Shown in pieces: positions 1 to 9,724 of a stretch of DNA of 17,852 bases. The notes beneath the pieces are model-generated. The model ran no database searches. It saw only the letters and a list, made by a program, of their open reading frames with translations, and had not been told where the DNA came from. How positions within the stretch are numbered: position 1 is the first letter of the stretch; every line of letters begins with the position of its first letter. This DNA comes from Funneliformis mosseae (Eukaryota; Glomeromycota; Glomeromycetes; Glomerales; Glomeraceae), in the NCBI GenBank assembly GCA_910592005.1, contig CAJVPP010001795.1:1-17852 (forward strand), read 5' to 3'. Both the position numbers and the translations under genes were made by a program.

Positions 1-27
1 GAATTCATATAAAAATTTTCTCTTTAA

Positions 28-106
28 ATACACACCCTCTTTAAATGCACATTTTTTAAAATTTTTACTATAGTCCTAAGGGGATGCATTTAGAGAGGGT
101 TGACTG
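28..106. repeat. Small foldback element with TACAGTCAAC-type ends
   Basis: ACCCTCTTTAAATGCA (34–49) is inverted as TGCATTTAGAGAGGGT (85–100) with one mismatch. The right end continues into TGACTGTA, and the left end begins TACACACC. The termini resemble those of the element at 1754–1925. It could be a very short Tc1/mariner-like MITE, or the end of a longer element that rearranged. Inferred from sequence symmetry only. Confidence 0.45.
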
Positions 107-1295
107 TATTACTAGCTAAAGATATGCTTATTATTTTAATAATATAAATAAAATTAGTTAACAGTTTAATAAGAACAATACAAAATATCATATTTGTTAA
201 AAATAAGGATCGTTTTTTCTTTCTATAACAGTATTTATTAGCTTTAAAAAATATGAAATTTCTTTATTTTTAACTCAAAAGATATTAAAGTTATTCTTAT
301 TAAGCTTATTAAATAGATATAAAAAAATATAAAATATAATATTTATGTTTACAGGTTCTAATATATTTTACATAGGTTATCACAGTTCATAAAAGTTAAA
401 GACTTACCTTAATAAAGATTAAAATATATTTTAAAAATAAAGAGTTTATAATTAGTCTTTTTTTTATTACAATATTTTGAATATATTCTTTTAATAATAT
501 TATTTAACTTCAAAAAACTTTAGTTTTTAAAGAATATAAGAAAGAAAACTTAAAAAAGAATAACTGTTTTCATTTTCTAATAATTAAATAATAATAAATA
601 TATATACTATAGTGTTAATGTATATATATAAATAATGAATTATAAATTAAAACTTTATATTATATTATTATAAAACTTTATTATATTATATAATTAAAAT
701 ATAAAATAAAAATTTTTTTAAAAATATAAAATCATAAAATTTCAAATAAAAACAAAAAATTTTTAAAAATATAAAATCACAAAATTTCAAATTTTTTTTT
801 GTTTTATCTCTTTAAAAATAAAAATTATTTTTTTTATTTTATAAAATTGAACAAGATTTTGTTTATCAAAAAATCAAGTATATAGAATGTGATTTACAGA
901 ATAAATAGATAAATATTTGAATATTTATATCATTGTATATAAAATTATATAGTTTTTCATTTTGTTTTAAACTAATAATACTATAAAATAAAGTTAATAA
1001 ATAATGTTGGTTTATAGATGAACAATTTAAAGTAAATTATCTAAACATTTTGAATTATATTATATACTATTTATAATTTTTTTACAAATGATTAATTATT
1101 AAATTAGTAAAATAAATTAAATTTTTTAATATATATATCAGAATATAATTTTTGTATAATTCAGTATTTAAATTCTTAATAAATCAAAATTTATGTATCA
1201 ATTAGTTATAAAAATATTTGTTTTTTTTGTCTTTATATTTTAAAATACCTAAAATAAAAAAGATAAAGAAGAATTTATAAAACTGATGATTTTTT

Positions 1296-1460
1296 TGCAA
1301 AATCTCTTAGAGATTCACTTTTTTTGCAAACTCTTAGAGAATCACAAATTTTTTTATGAAATCTCTTAGAGATTCACTTTTATTTGCAAAACTTTTAAAA
1401 AATTACAAATTTTTTTGTGAAATTTCTTAAAGATTCACTTTTATTTGTGGAGATTTGCAA
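1296..1460. repeat. Degenerate 61-bp tandem repeat, about 2.7 copies
   Basis: Subunits start at 1296, 1325, 1357, 1385, 1418 and 1446, so spacing alternates near 29 and 32 nt and the full period is 60–61 nt. Odd subunits carry a nearly palindromic core (ATCTCTTAGAGAT) followed by TCACTTT. Even subunits carry a shorter, diverged version followed by ATTACAAATTTTTTT or similar. Seen directly in the sequence; no function is implied. Confidence 0.7.
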
Positions 1461-1753
1461 TTATCTGCAAAACTATTAATAATTCTTAAATTATAAGTCA
1501 TATAATTTTACATCAACTTATGAGTTGGATAGTTTTAAATCTATAAATAAATATTTAGTTTTTTATGAATTATTTGAATTATTTAAAAATTTTATTATAT
1601 AATCTGTTCTACTTTAATATACTTCTTTAGCTATATTATATTAAATGTTCTCATTGGTTTATTTTTCATTTTTTCAACTTTTTCCCCCTTCTATTACAAA
1701 GAGCCCATAAAATCATATGAATTAAGAATTATAAAAATTCTAATTCAATAATA

Positions 1754-1925
1754 TAGTCAACTTTTATTATAATAAACCCTATGTTTTAGACTTTGACTTT
1801 ACTATAAGGTTATAATAAAAGATTTTAAGAGATTTGATTAGTTAATTTACTATAACAAGAGTATTTTTATTATATTTATTCAAAAATTTGTTATATTAAA
1901 AGTTTGTTATATTAAAAGTTGACTG
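1754..1925. mobile_element. MITE-like element, 172 bp, TA-flanked
   Basis: The left end reads TAGTCAACTTTTATTATAAT and the right end, on the other strand, CAGTCAACTTTTAATATAAC. These form inverted termini of about 22 nt with few mismatches. Each end abuts a TA dinucleotide (1752–1753 and 1926–1927), as expected for Tc1/mariner-type insertion. The interior has no coding capacity, so this would be non-autonomous. The right terminus contains a tandem duplication of a 16-nt word (1887–1902 and 1903–1918). Confidence 0.55.
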
Positions 1926-3261
1926 TAATCAAAATTAACTCTAAAAAAACTTTAAAATAAGCAAAAATTCATTAAAATTAAATTAAAAAAAAGCTAAAAT
2001 AGCTTTAAAAACTAATAAAATTTTAATTATAAGAGATCTTGAATAGATTTAAAGTCAATTTAAAAAGTATTTATAAGTGAACTTTAAAGATCTGATTACT
2101 TAAAATAGATAAAAAAACCATTATTATGTTAAAAAATGAAATTATTTATGAAGTTTTAAAATACAAAATTTAATATAAAAGATTATTAATTACTTTTGAA
2201 ATATGATTAGTTAGTCAAAAAATTCTAAACTAATACTATCAGATTCAAAGACATTAAGAACTTCAAAATAAACTAAAATTTGTAAAATTTTGTTTACTAG
2301 AAATAAATTAGCCTTGTTAGTTAAAAAAATTTTATTATAAATTTGATCAATTATAAATTAATTTTATAATATGTAATATTTCATTATAATAAATTTTGTT
2401 ATATTATTTTATATTTGTTATATTTAATAAAAAAATTAATTTTATATAAAGTCAAATAAATTTATTTTAAATAAAAATATATCTAAAATTGATTAATATA
2501 ATTAGAAGATTTTAATTCTTATTTGCATAAACAAATTCATAAGATACTTTTATTTTATATACTCTATATATATAGTATACTTATTATATATATTTATTCA
2601 AAACTTCTATGTAAACTATTTTTTTATTTTTTAAATTTTCAAATAGTTAGATTTGTAGATGATCTATTTGAATATTTATAAAATTTTGTAATAATCATAT
2701 TTAATTATATATATAAAAATTTTTTAAAAAAATCTAAAACTTTTAGACTCTTATATTTAAGCTTTTTTTTTTATTTAATTTTATTATTTATTTTATTATT
2801 ATTTTATTTATATTTTAATTACAAATTTATTTTAATATATACTAAGAAAATAGAAACTATTATTAAGTCTGAAATAATTTTAACTAAAAAAAATTCATAT
2901 TGATATTTGCTTTATCTAGAATTTTATGCAATTACAAAAATCAATCAGCATTACTCCATTATTGAGTGGATAGATACTAGGACATTTTTCATCATATATA
3001 ATCTTACACTTCATTTTGGACTAATAATTATATATATTATAATTAATCTTGATCTAGTAATTCTAACTTATTTGAATATATCACTATTTTAATAGTATTT
3101 TATTAGACTAGTTTAATCCAGTAACTAACATCAAGTTTGAAATATTAAAGTTTAACAGTACATCTTGATTTATAATAAATAACATATCTAATAATTAATT
3201 AAATTGATACATTACATATTTTTTATAGTTTTATTTATATTTTATATTAAAAATTTTTTTA

Positions 3262-3333
3262 TTTATAATCACATTTAATAGTCATTGAATATAAGATATC
3301 TTAAATGTGTAATTATAAAGAGAGTTAACTGTA
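3262..3333. repeat. Foldback repeat related to the TA-flanked MITE ends
   Basis: TTTATAATCACATTTAA (3262–3278) is inverted, with small indels, as TTAAATGTGTAATTATAAAG (3301–3320). The right side runs into AGAGTTAACTGTA, which resembles the terminal GTTGACTGTA of the elements at 28–106 and 1754–1925. A matching left terminus is not clear, so this is probably a decayed or partial copy. Confidence 0.35.
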
Positions 3334-3852
3334 GTTACAAATAATATCTAAAAAATAGTATATTCATTACCATGCTTAAAAGCTTAATTGACTGCAATAT
3401 ATAAAAGACTAGGATTTAAAAAACTTTAAAGAAATAGATTAATTAGAATACTAGAACTAATACTATAATAAGCATTTATAATAAAACAATATGAAAAGAA
3501 TTTTTATTATATATAAATATTCAAAATTCTTTATTTGTAAAATAGCTAATTCAATTTGAAAATTATAATTATAATTAATTTAGATTAGTTCTAATCCTTT
3601 GAATCTTTAGTTTATAGTTGCAGTATTATTTACAATATTATTTATAATTTAACATGTAATATAAGATTTAAAAGGAGAATATATTAACTCTAGAGTATTA
3701 CAAAATCAAATAAGATAAAATTGAACTGAATTAATCATTAATTCACTCTAATAATAGACAAATTGTTAGAATTTCAGAATAATATTAGCTTATTTACAAA
3801 TGATAAATATTGAATAAAAATATTAGGATGGTATGTTCAAATTGAATACCAA

Positions 3853-3889
3853 ATTGGTAACGCATAAGGACAAATAAAGCGTGACCAAT
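3853..3889. repeat. 11-bp inverted repeat
   Basis: ATTGGTAACGC (3853–3863) pairs with GCGTGACCAAT (3879–3889) with one mismatch across a 15-nt loop. It overlaps a small palindrome, TACCAAATTGGTA (3847–3859). It also marks the first CG dinucleotides after a 3.65-kb stretch without any. Function unknown. Confidence 0.4.
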
Positions 3890-5259
3890 AATATTTAAAA
3901 TACTTGAAAAAAACTAAATCATTGAGATAAATATAAAAAATGCAATCGTAGCAATTATGTGATCATATAACAGTTAACTTCATATATATAATATCAGTCA
4001 TATTTATATATGAGCTGCATCACAAATCTGACACACACTTCAGACATATTCAAGGAGGCAGTTATATGCTATTCTAATCATATTTTTAGCTGTTAGAAAA
4101 TTATGCGATCATATATTTATATTAATTAGATATTATTAGTGTTATAAAGAGCTGATGAGAAAAAGGGACAAAAATAAAATTTCAGTAAATTTGAAGATAT
4201 GAGTAATTGGTTTAAAATAAAGAATTCAGTAGAGTATTAGCAAAATACGTTGATTTAAAAGAAATAACAAATGAAAGGAGATAAGTTAGTAGAACTCAAG
4301 TTTAATAGTCAAAAAATGCTCTGTTTACCATATTTTGATTCAATTAGATATCTAATAATCGATCTGATGCATAATTTGTTTTTAGGAATTGCCTATTAAA
4401 TTATAAAAAGATTGTAAAAAAATAACAAAGAAAATCTCAAATTGATGAAAGCAAAATCAAAATTTTAGCTAATTTAAGTAAAATATCTTATAAAATAGCA
4501 ACTGGAGAGGGATTGATTTTAGAATATGTCATACCTCTATATAAATGCTAATGTATTTCACATTAAAAAATGGCACATTATACCAGTTGGTTTCTGTAAT
4601 CAGATACCGGACTTTCAGATATATTACCGGGAATTTAGATGAGATTTATCAATAAGATCTGAGTCTCGAAATTTACCAGGTTATGGTTATAGGAAACAAT
4701 TTATTATAAAATACCGAAAAATTGAGTCAGGGTTTCAAAAATTACTGGGCTATCAGACATTATTAAAAAAATATTAATAAATACTGTGAAAAAAATCAAT
4801 TAAAAAAAATCAATTAAATTTAAAAATAGTGGCTAAATTCAATACATCCATCGGAAATAAATAAACAATTAAAATAAAAATAATTAAAATAATTACTGTA
4901 TATTGAATATTAATAAATCGCAGTATCAAATTTTAATAAAACTAAATTAAATTCAATCTGAAAAAAAATCAAAAAAAAAAATAATTCAAAATTCGCGGGG
5001 TATATTAATATTTATTTTAATTTTATTAAAATCTTACGTTTTTTCCCGTCGTGAGGCATCGTCCGGGTAGAATTGCTAGTAATTTAAAATATTATGTTTT
5101 AATATATGATAAAAATAAAAAAATGAATTTAATAATAAGAAAAAGAAGATACAGTATCTTTAATATAATTATTTTAAGTCAATTGATTAATGATTAACAT
5201 AAAAAACAGATCTAATTATTAGTTTAAGCTTAAAGTTTATATTAAGCATCAAAATTTTT

Positions 5260-5264
5260 ATTGG
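5260..5264 (-). promoter_or_regulatory. Candidate inverted CCAAT box upstream of SKI8
   Basis: ATTGGTCAG starts at 5260, about 80 nt upstream of the SKI8 start codon, a usual position for a CCAAT box bound by the Hap/NF-Y complex. A five-base motif in AT-rich DNA is weak evidence; the call rests on its spacing. Confidence 0.3.
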
Positions 5265-5340
5265 TCAGATTTTGTATTACCTTAAAACCTGATTTCCTCC
5301 TCGAAAACGATTTCGATCTCTCGGAAATATTTCTTCAACA

Positions 5341-6992
5341 ATGGCAAGTAATTTATCAATCTTTTAAATCAATAAATTTATAAATTTGCCTTTATAAGTG
5401 ACAATTTATAAATTTTGTATAGGAATTTATTGTGCTTTTTCCAGAGTTGTTTTAAGAAAGTTTTGTTTTTAATTTAGAGTTTACAAATTACACCTGCTAT
5501 CGAAAAACAAAAAGGTATACCAAAAAAGCAAGGGCTGACTTTTACATTCTTTCGTTACTCTAATATTTCTTTTCTGGCTAATATAGCACACAAAGCACCA
5601 ATATGGGCGGTTCGCTGGTCACCAACCGGCAATGTGGTTGCTTCCGGGGGTTTAGACAATGAAATCAAAATTTGGTTTGCTCTCTTTTCTTGTTACATGT
5701 ATTATAATAAAACAAATATTAAGATAAATTCTCTCTTTTTTTAATCAGGGATGCGGAAACTGGAGACTATTATCGTACTCTCGAGGGACATATATTAGCT
5801 ATTACGGGTTTAGATATCAATGCAACAGGCGAAGGTAAGTAATTTAATCATAAAAATGATATATTGTTTTTTTTCAATTATTTTAAAATTTTTTAATTTT
5901 AGCTCTCATCTCAATTTCATTCGATAATACTATTAAAAGATGGAGTATATTAGAAGGTGTTTTGATAAATGACATAGAAACCAAACCAGGTACAGTAATA
6001 CATTACTTATAACTTTCTATTTTTAAAAAATTTAACAATTACTTTATATCCTTTGTTGCAGGGAAAGTTTGTTGTGGACAATATACCAAAGATGGTAATT
6101 ACTTCGCCACTGCGTCACAACAGGGAACTATTGATCTCAGAAAAGATTCCAATCTTGAAGAAATCATCAGAACATATACTTCTGAGGGAAAATATGGTTT
6201 ATGTTGCCGATTCGTATCCTTCCATTGTTTTTCTTTCTTTTTCTTTCTTCTTTTTCCGACCTTTTTTTTTCTTAACTGCTTTTTGGGGGGTGTCTGAAGA
6301 GTCCTGATAACACTGTTCTGGCACTTGGCACTGATAACGATAAAATTTATTTGTTTGATGTTGAAAGTGCGAGAATGATTCATAAATTGACTGGGCATTC
6401 AGGAAATCCCATACGTTCTTTGGATTTTACTTCGGATGGAAAACATCTAATTTCTGGATCTGACGACGAAACTATCAATATATATGATGTGTATATATAT
6501 ATATTTTATCATTAAATTTATGTATGATATATTTATTGTGTAATATTAATAAGTTTTTGATAAATTTTCTAGGAAACATGGTAATCAAATATCAAAATGT
6601 ACTGGGCACGAAGGATATGTTATGTGCGTTGCGGCTGCTGGTGATAATAAACATTTTGTAAGCGGGTAAGTATAAGTAATTTAAATACAATTTTTTTTTT
6701 TTTTTACAGATTATTTATTTAATGTGTTATTATTAGATCATCTGATTGTAAGATTAAATTATGGCAACTTCCTGAAAAAAATGAGAAAGCGCAACTTGTT
6801 GAAACAATTGAAGAGCATAAAGAAGCGGTAGATTATTTTTTAGAGATTTTATTTTTTACATAATCGACCTACTAAAACTTGATTTTTTAATAAAAAAAAA
6901 AAAAGGTTTCTTGTATTTCTTGGAATCCAGATGGTAATAAATTTGTAATTGGTACTGATAATTTTTTACTGAAATGGTATAGTGCCATTTAA
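5341..6992 (+). CDS. SKI8: Ski8/WDR61-like WD40-repeat protein (10 exons)
   Basis: WD40 beta-propeller of 304 aa, almost the length of human WDR61. Exons: 5341–5343, 5478–5514, 5587–5674, 5749–5834, 5903–5989, 6062–6213, 6300–6490, 6573–6665, 6737–6827, 6906–6992. The predicted protein starts MSLQITPAIEKQKAHKAPIW. It shows repeated GH…D…(I/L)W or IY blades, for example LEGHILAITGLDI, LTGHSGNPIRSLDF and SGSDDETINIYD, which match the Ski8/WDR61 pattern as I remember it. Ski8 is the WD40 subunit of the cytoplasmic Ski2–Ski3–Ski8 helicase complex that feeds mRNA to the exosome. In some fungi it also acts in meiotic recombination, and the animal protein joins the PAF1 complex. All junctions keep frame. 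Unusual are the ATG-only first exon with a GC donor and intron 6 with minor-spliceosome signals. It is convergent with the NASP-like gene. Family assignment is firm; the first exon is less certain. Confidence 0.88.
5344..5477 (+). other. GC–AG intron directly after the start codon
   Basis: Taking ATG alone as exon 1, the donor is GCAAGTAAT, the usual form of a GC-type U2 donor, and the acceptor is TTTTTAATTTAG. Only this pairing puts exon 2 (SLQITPAIEKQK) in frame with the WD40 body. Using the overlapping GT donor (after ATGGCAA) with the AG acceptors at 5477 or 5479 shifts the frame. Unspliced reading ends after eight codons. Confidence 0.65.
6214..6299 (+). other. Candidate U12-type GT–AG intron in SKI8
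   Basis: The donor GTATCCTTCC matches the minor-spliceosome donor RTATCCTTT at eight of nine positions. A branch-like TTTTCTTAAC (6267–6276) matches TTCCTTAAC with one change. The acceptor AG is at 6298–6299, 24 nt beyond the branch A at 6275, which is longer than usual for U12 introns. Splicing joins F151 to S152 in phase 0 (CCRF|SPDN). The G-run before the acceptor is unlike the other introns here. Confidence 0.6.
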
Positions 6993-7408
6993 AACAATAA
7001 AGGTAAGTAAATTTATTGCGCAACTATAAAGTTATGTGTAATAATTAATACTATTATACAAATTAACGTGTAATTTATTAATTAAATAGATTTATGTTTA
7101 TATTAATACTAATTAAAGCCAGTTTAAGATACATGCCTTTTATATCTTATTAGCTGGTTAGGATTTTCTTAAATGTGCATCTCTTTTTCATTGAATGAAT
7201 TCTATGATCAAAATTTACGACGCGTTCAATGACTAAAAAAAAAAAAAAATAGATCAAAATTCATTTTTTTGAAGTTTTATCTTTAATTGTACCAGAATTT
7301 AAAATTTCATTATAAAATCTACAACAAATGTTTGCTATCAAAGACTTTTCTTCTTTTCACAAATAAGTACATAGTTAATGCTTCATTCAATTCATGAATG
7401 TAAATAAA
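6993..7408. other. Convergent intergenic region between SKI8 and NASP-like genes
   Basis: This stretch holds the 3' ends of two facing genes. An AATAAA lies at 6996–7001, immediately after the SKI8 stop. It is followed at once by a strong donor (AG|GTAAGTAA), TACTAAT at 7107–7113 and an AG at 7121–7122, a possible 3'UTR intron. On the minus strand ATTAAA (7282–7287) is a possible poly(A) signal for the NASP-like gene. No coding sequence is supported. Confidence 0.5.
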
Positions 7409-9297
7409 TTATCCCGATAATCTTGCTTTCTTATTTGGACTAATTTCCTTATTTTCTTCAGATCTTCCTTCACTTCCGCCTTCATTAGTTGTTTCATCGG
7501 TTTTACGTTTCTTTTCTTCATCCTTATCCATATCCATATTTGTACTTATTACATTGGTTTCATCAGTCAAGTTGTCATTGCTACCTTCTATATTATCTTC
7601 AATATTAACAGCAACTTTTCTTTTGATCAGGGATGTTATATCATTTATAGGTATATTAGATGTTGATGATGACGGACCAGTATTTGTTACGGTATTACTA
7701 GATTCAACTGAGGGAGTTAGCATTTTAACATATTCAGCAAGTGCTATTTCGCTAGGTGTCGGTACTGCTTTTTCACGATTGATTTTTGCAGTATTTAACT
7801 CTTCGATCTTTCCAATAAAAACAGTTAATAAAAATTAAAGTGACAAATTGAGAAGAATATATAATATAAAGTTATACCTTGGCTTCCATTTCTACAAGAA
7901 ATTGATCAATTTCATTCAATTTTTTCTCAGTTTCTTCTGTACTATCATCATCACTTTTAACTACTTGCTTCCCTTTACCATAAGTTTCTTGAACGGAAGC
8001 CAATTTGTCTTGTAATTTTTTTTTGCACTTATTTAAAACTTCCATAGCTTGTTCGACATGCTCAATGGCTTGATCATTTTGGCTCTCTTCAGTACTTGCA
8101 GATAAAGCTAAAGCCAATCTCCAATGAGTATTTTAAAAGGTCAAGGACGTAATCGGTATTGTGTTGAGGCAAATAATTTAAAGATTTGAGTGAAAAGGAT
8201 ATGCTTCGGTTAATTCCATATTATCCTCTGATAATATTTCTGATTTCACTTTCACTGCTTCTCTATAATCCATTACTGCTTGATCAAAATTTTCTATCAT
8301 TCGCAAAGGTAAAATGAAATATCAATTTTTTAAATATTAAAAAGATCATATTTGGAAGTTAATAATATTTTGATTTCAAACCTTGTTCAAGTGAAATATC
8401 TCCCAATTTCATGTGTACTTCGCCAAGGCTTACTTTTGCCTCGTCAGTATTCAGATCCAAATAAATATCTCGAGCAATAACTAAAATATCATTTGCAACA
8501 TTTAAATCATCATCTTGACCTGTTTGTGATTCGTTTGCTGTTTCAATATGACTTTCGCCTTCATCGAGCTCCTGCTCTAGAACCTCAGATATTTCTTCCG
8601 TTTGCCCTTCTATCATTTCATCTTCAAAACCGGGTTCCCCTTCGAAATAAAGATGAGATTTATTATTGGATTGGAGTTCATCTAAAAGATAAAAAAAATA
8701 TATATATTCAATCAATTAATCTGATTAAATCTTCCATGTTATACTAAATATAATAAATTTATGTAAACCTTCTTGAATTTCTAATGCAATCCGTTTTTCT
8801 AACGTATTATCACCAAGGACAGAGGATTGATATATGAAATTTTCAATCAACGCTCGTCCATAATTGAAAAGAACATCGGCGAATTCTTTTGAACGACCAT
8901 AATGTAGCTCTCTAAGAAAATAAATTCACGAGAAAAAAAAAATATATATATATATGATATAAAAAAAAAAGAACACTTGCTAAATAACTTGCCGCTTATC
9001 GGTATCAAAAGTATTTTTATTTTAGAAATAACTCGTTTCTTTAGCTACGCGTCAAAAGCTATGAAACTTTAATGAAAGACACCTAAATACATACGCAAGT
9101 TGAGAAGCTTCTTCATATTTAAGCACTGCCGTTTCGTATTCCCTTAACTTAAAAGCCTTGGTTCCTTCTTCAGTTAAAAGTTTAATTGTATCCGGAAGTG
9201 AAAGACTTTGTGATAATGAAGCACTTTGTGGTAAAAGTTCAAAATGAACCTGTGCAGAAGAAGTCTCTTCGATGGGAAGTTTGGAGGAGTTACTCAT
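7409..9297 (-). CDS. NASP: NASP/Hif1/Sim3-like histone chaperone (6 exons)
   Basis: SHNi-TPR histone chaperone of 461 aa; the family binds H3–H4 (or H1, or CENP-A in the case of Sim3) and delivers them for assembly in the nucleus. Exons in transcript order: 9297–9095, 8911–8769, 8681–8382, 8293–8203, 8127–7878, 7807–7409. TPR1 spans about residues 38–90 (LLTEEGTKAFKLREYETAVLKYEEA … YGRALIE). An acidic insertion (about 129–173) splits the second TPR, a family hallmark. The next TPRs follow (VHMKLGDISLEQENFDQAV; EAHWRLALAL, comparable to AETHYQLGLA in animal NASP). A coiled-coil-like helix lies at about 260–330, and basic NLS-like patches are KKRK (428–431) and PNKKARL (453–459). All six exons join in frame. 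Intron 4 needs an AT–AC (U12-type) splice. It is divergent from NDUFS6 and convergent with SKI8. Confidence 0.9.
8128..8202 (-). other. U12-type AT–AC intron (75 nt) in the NASP-like gene
   Basis: On the minus strand the intron begins ATATCCTTTT at 8202, identical to the U12 AT–AC donor consensus. It contains TCCTTGAC (8147–8140 region, branch A at 8141), matching TCCTTRAC, and ends in AC (8129–8128), 13 nt after the branch A. Splicing GAAGC to TCATTGG gives …LTEAHWRLALAL in frame, matching the conserved TPR helix. Without removal the frame meets TAA nine codons after GAA. No GT or GC donor near the boundary restores the frame. Confidence 0.9.
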
Positions 9298-9724
9298 ATT
9301 TGAATCAAACTTTTAAGAATGTGTTCAAAACTACTTAGATGAGATAAAAGCTAACACAATCGAGACAAAATACCCGTTGTTATGATATCAAGTATGTTGG
9401 TCGATTATCGGATTTTTGATCACCAAAACATTTATATACGGTAAATAAACCTACATCCCAGAGGATGTAGCTGATTGGATAATTTCTACGTAATTTTAAT
9501 GTCCAACTAAAAGCATCAATATTTATTTAAAAGATGAATGGAGTCTTAAATAAGCATATTTAAAATTTAACCTCCACGAGTTTGAGGACAAAGTGCAGAA
9601 AAGAATTTTTTAAAAAAAAAGACAATGTGGGTAAATCATTCCTTATATGCAGGATGAGTGGCGCAGCATATACATATAAAAACTCATTTAATGGACTTTT
9701 TTTAAAAAACTTTAAATTTTCACC
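9298..9724. promoter_or_regulatory. Divergent promoter region of NASP-like and NDUFS6 genes
   Basis: The 427 bp between two outward-facing start codons must hold both promoters and 5'UTRs. Visible signals are an ATTGG (inverted CCAAT) at 9474–9478 and a perfect 8-bp hairpin at 9451–9470. No further coding sequence is seen. Co-regulation is possible from geometry alone; nothing in the sequence proves it. Confidence 0.5.
9451..9470. repeat. Perfect 8-bp hairpin in the divergent promoter
   Basis: CTACATCC and GGATGTAG flank a CAGA loop with no mismatch. It lies between the NASP-like and NDUFS6 start codons and directly precedes an ATTGG. It might be a dimeric transcription-factor site or an RNA hairpin in a 5'UTR. 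Confidence 0.5.

Larger units (their letters stand above)
1..5259. other. AT-rich gene-free region, left desert
   Basis: No gene can be supported here: every frame is closed at short intervals and the longest open frame (2907–3092) has no recognisable domain. The sequence is dominated by A/T homopolymers and decayed repeats, listed separately. By eye there is no CG dinucleotide between 213 and 3860. From about 4500 the composition becomes more mixed, with several TACCGG-like words (4600–4750) that look like decayed dispersed repeats. A short GC-richer patch lies at 5045–5072, just upstream of the first gene. Confidence 0.75.

Noticed and set aside
2907..3092. 61-codon open frame in the left desert
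   Set aside because: Hydrophobic, AT-driven composition, no domain, and a chance length in such sequence. It cannot be told from noise.
3954..4115. Direct repeat ATTATG(T/C)GATCATATA at 3954–3969 and 4100–4115
   Set aside because: Only 16 nt with one mismatch and no further similarity between the flanks; could be chance or a decayed duplication.
6053..6398. Open frames on both strands across SKI8 exon 6, intron 6 and exon 7
   Set aside because: They are out of frame with the WD40 protein and read through intron sequence; shadows of SKI8.
9463..9500. tRNA-like start (GGATGTAGCTGATTGGATA) resembling a D-arm and A box
   Set aside because: No matching anticodon arm, T-arm GGTTCRANNCC or acceptor complement follows.
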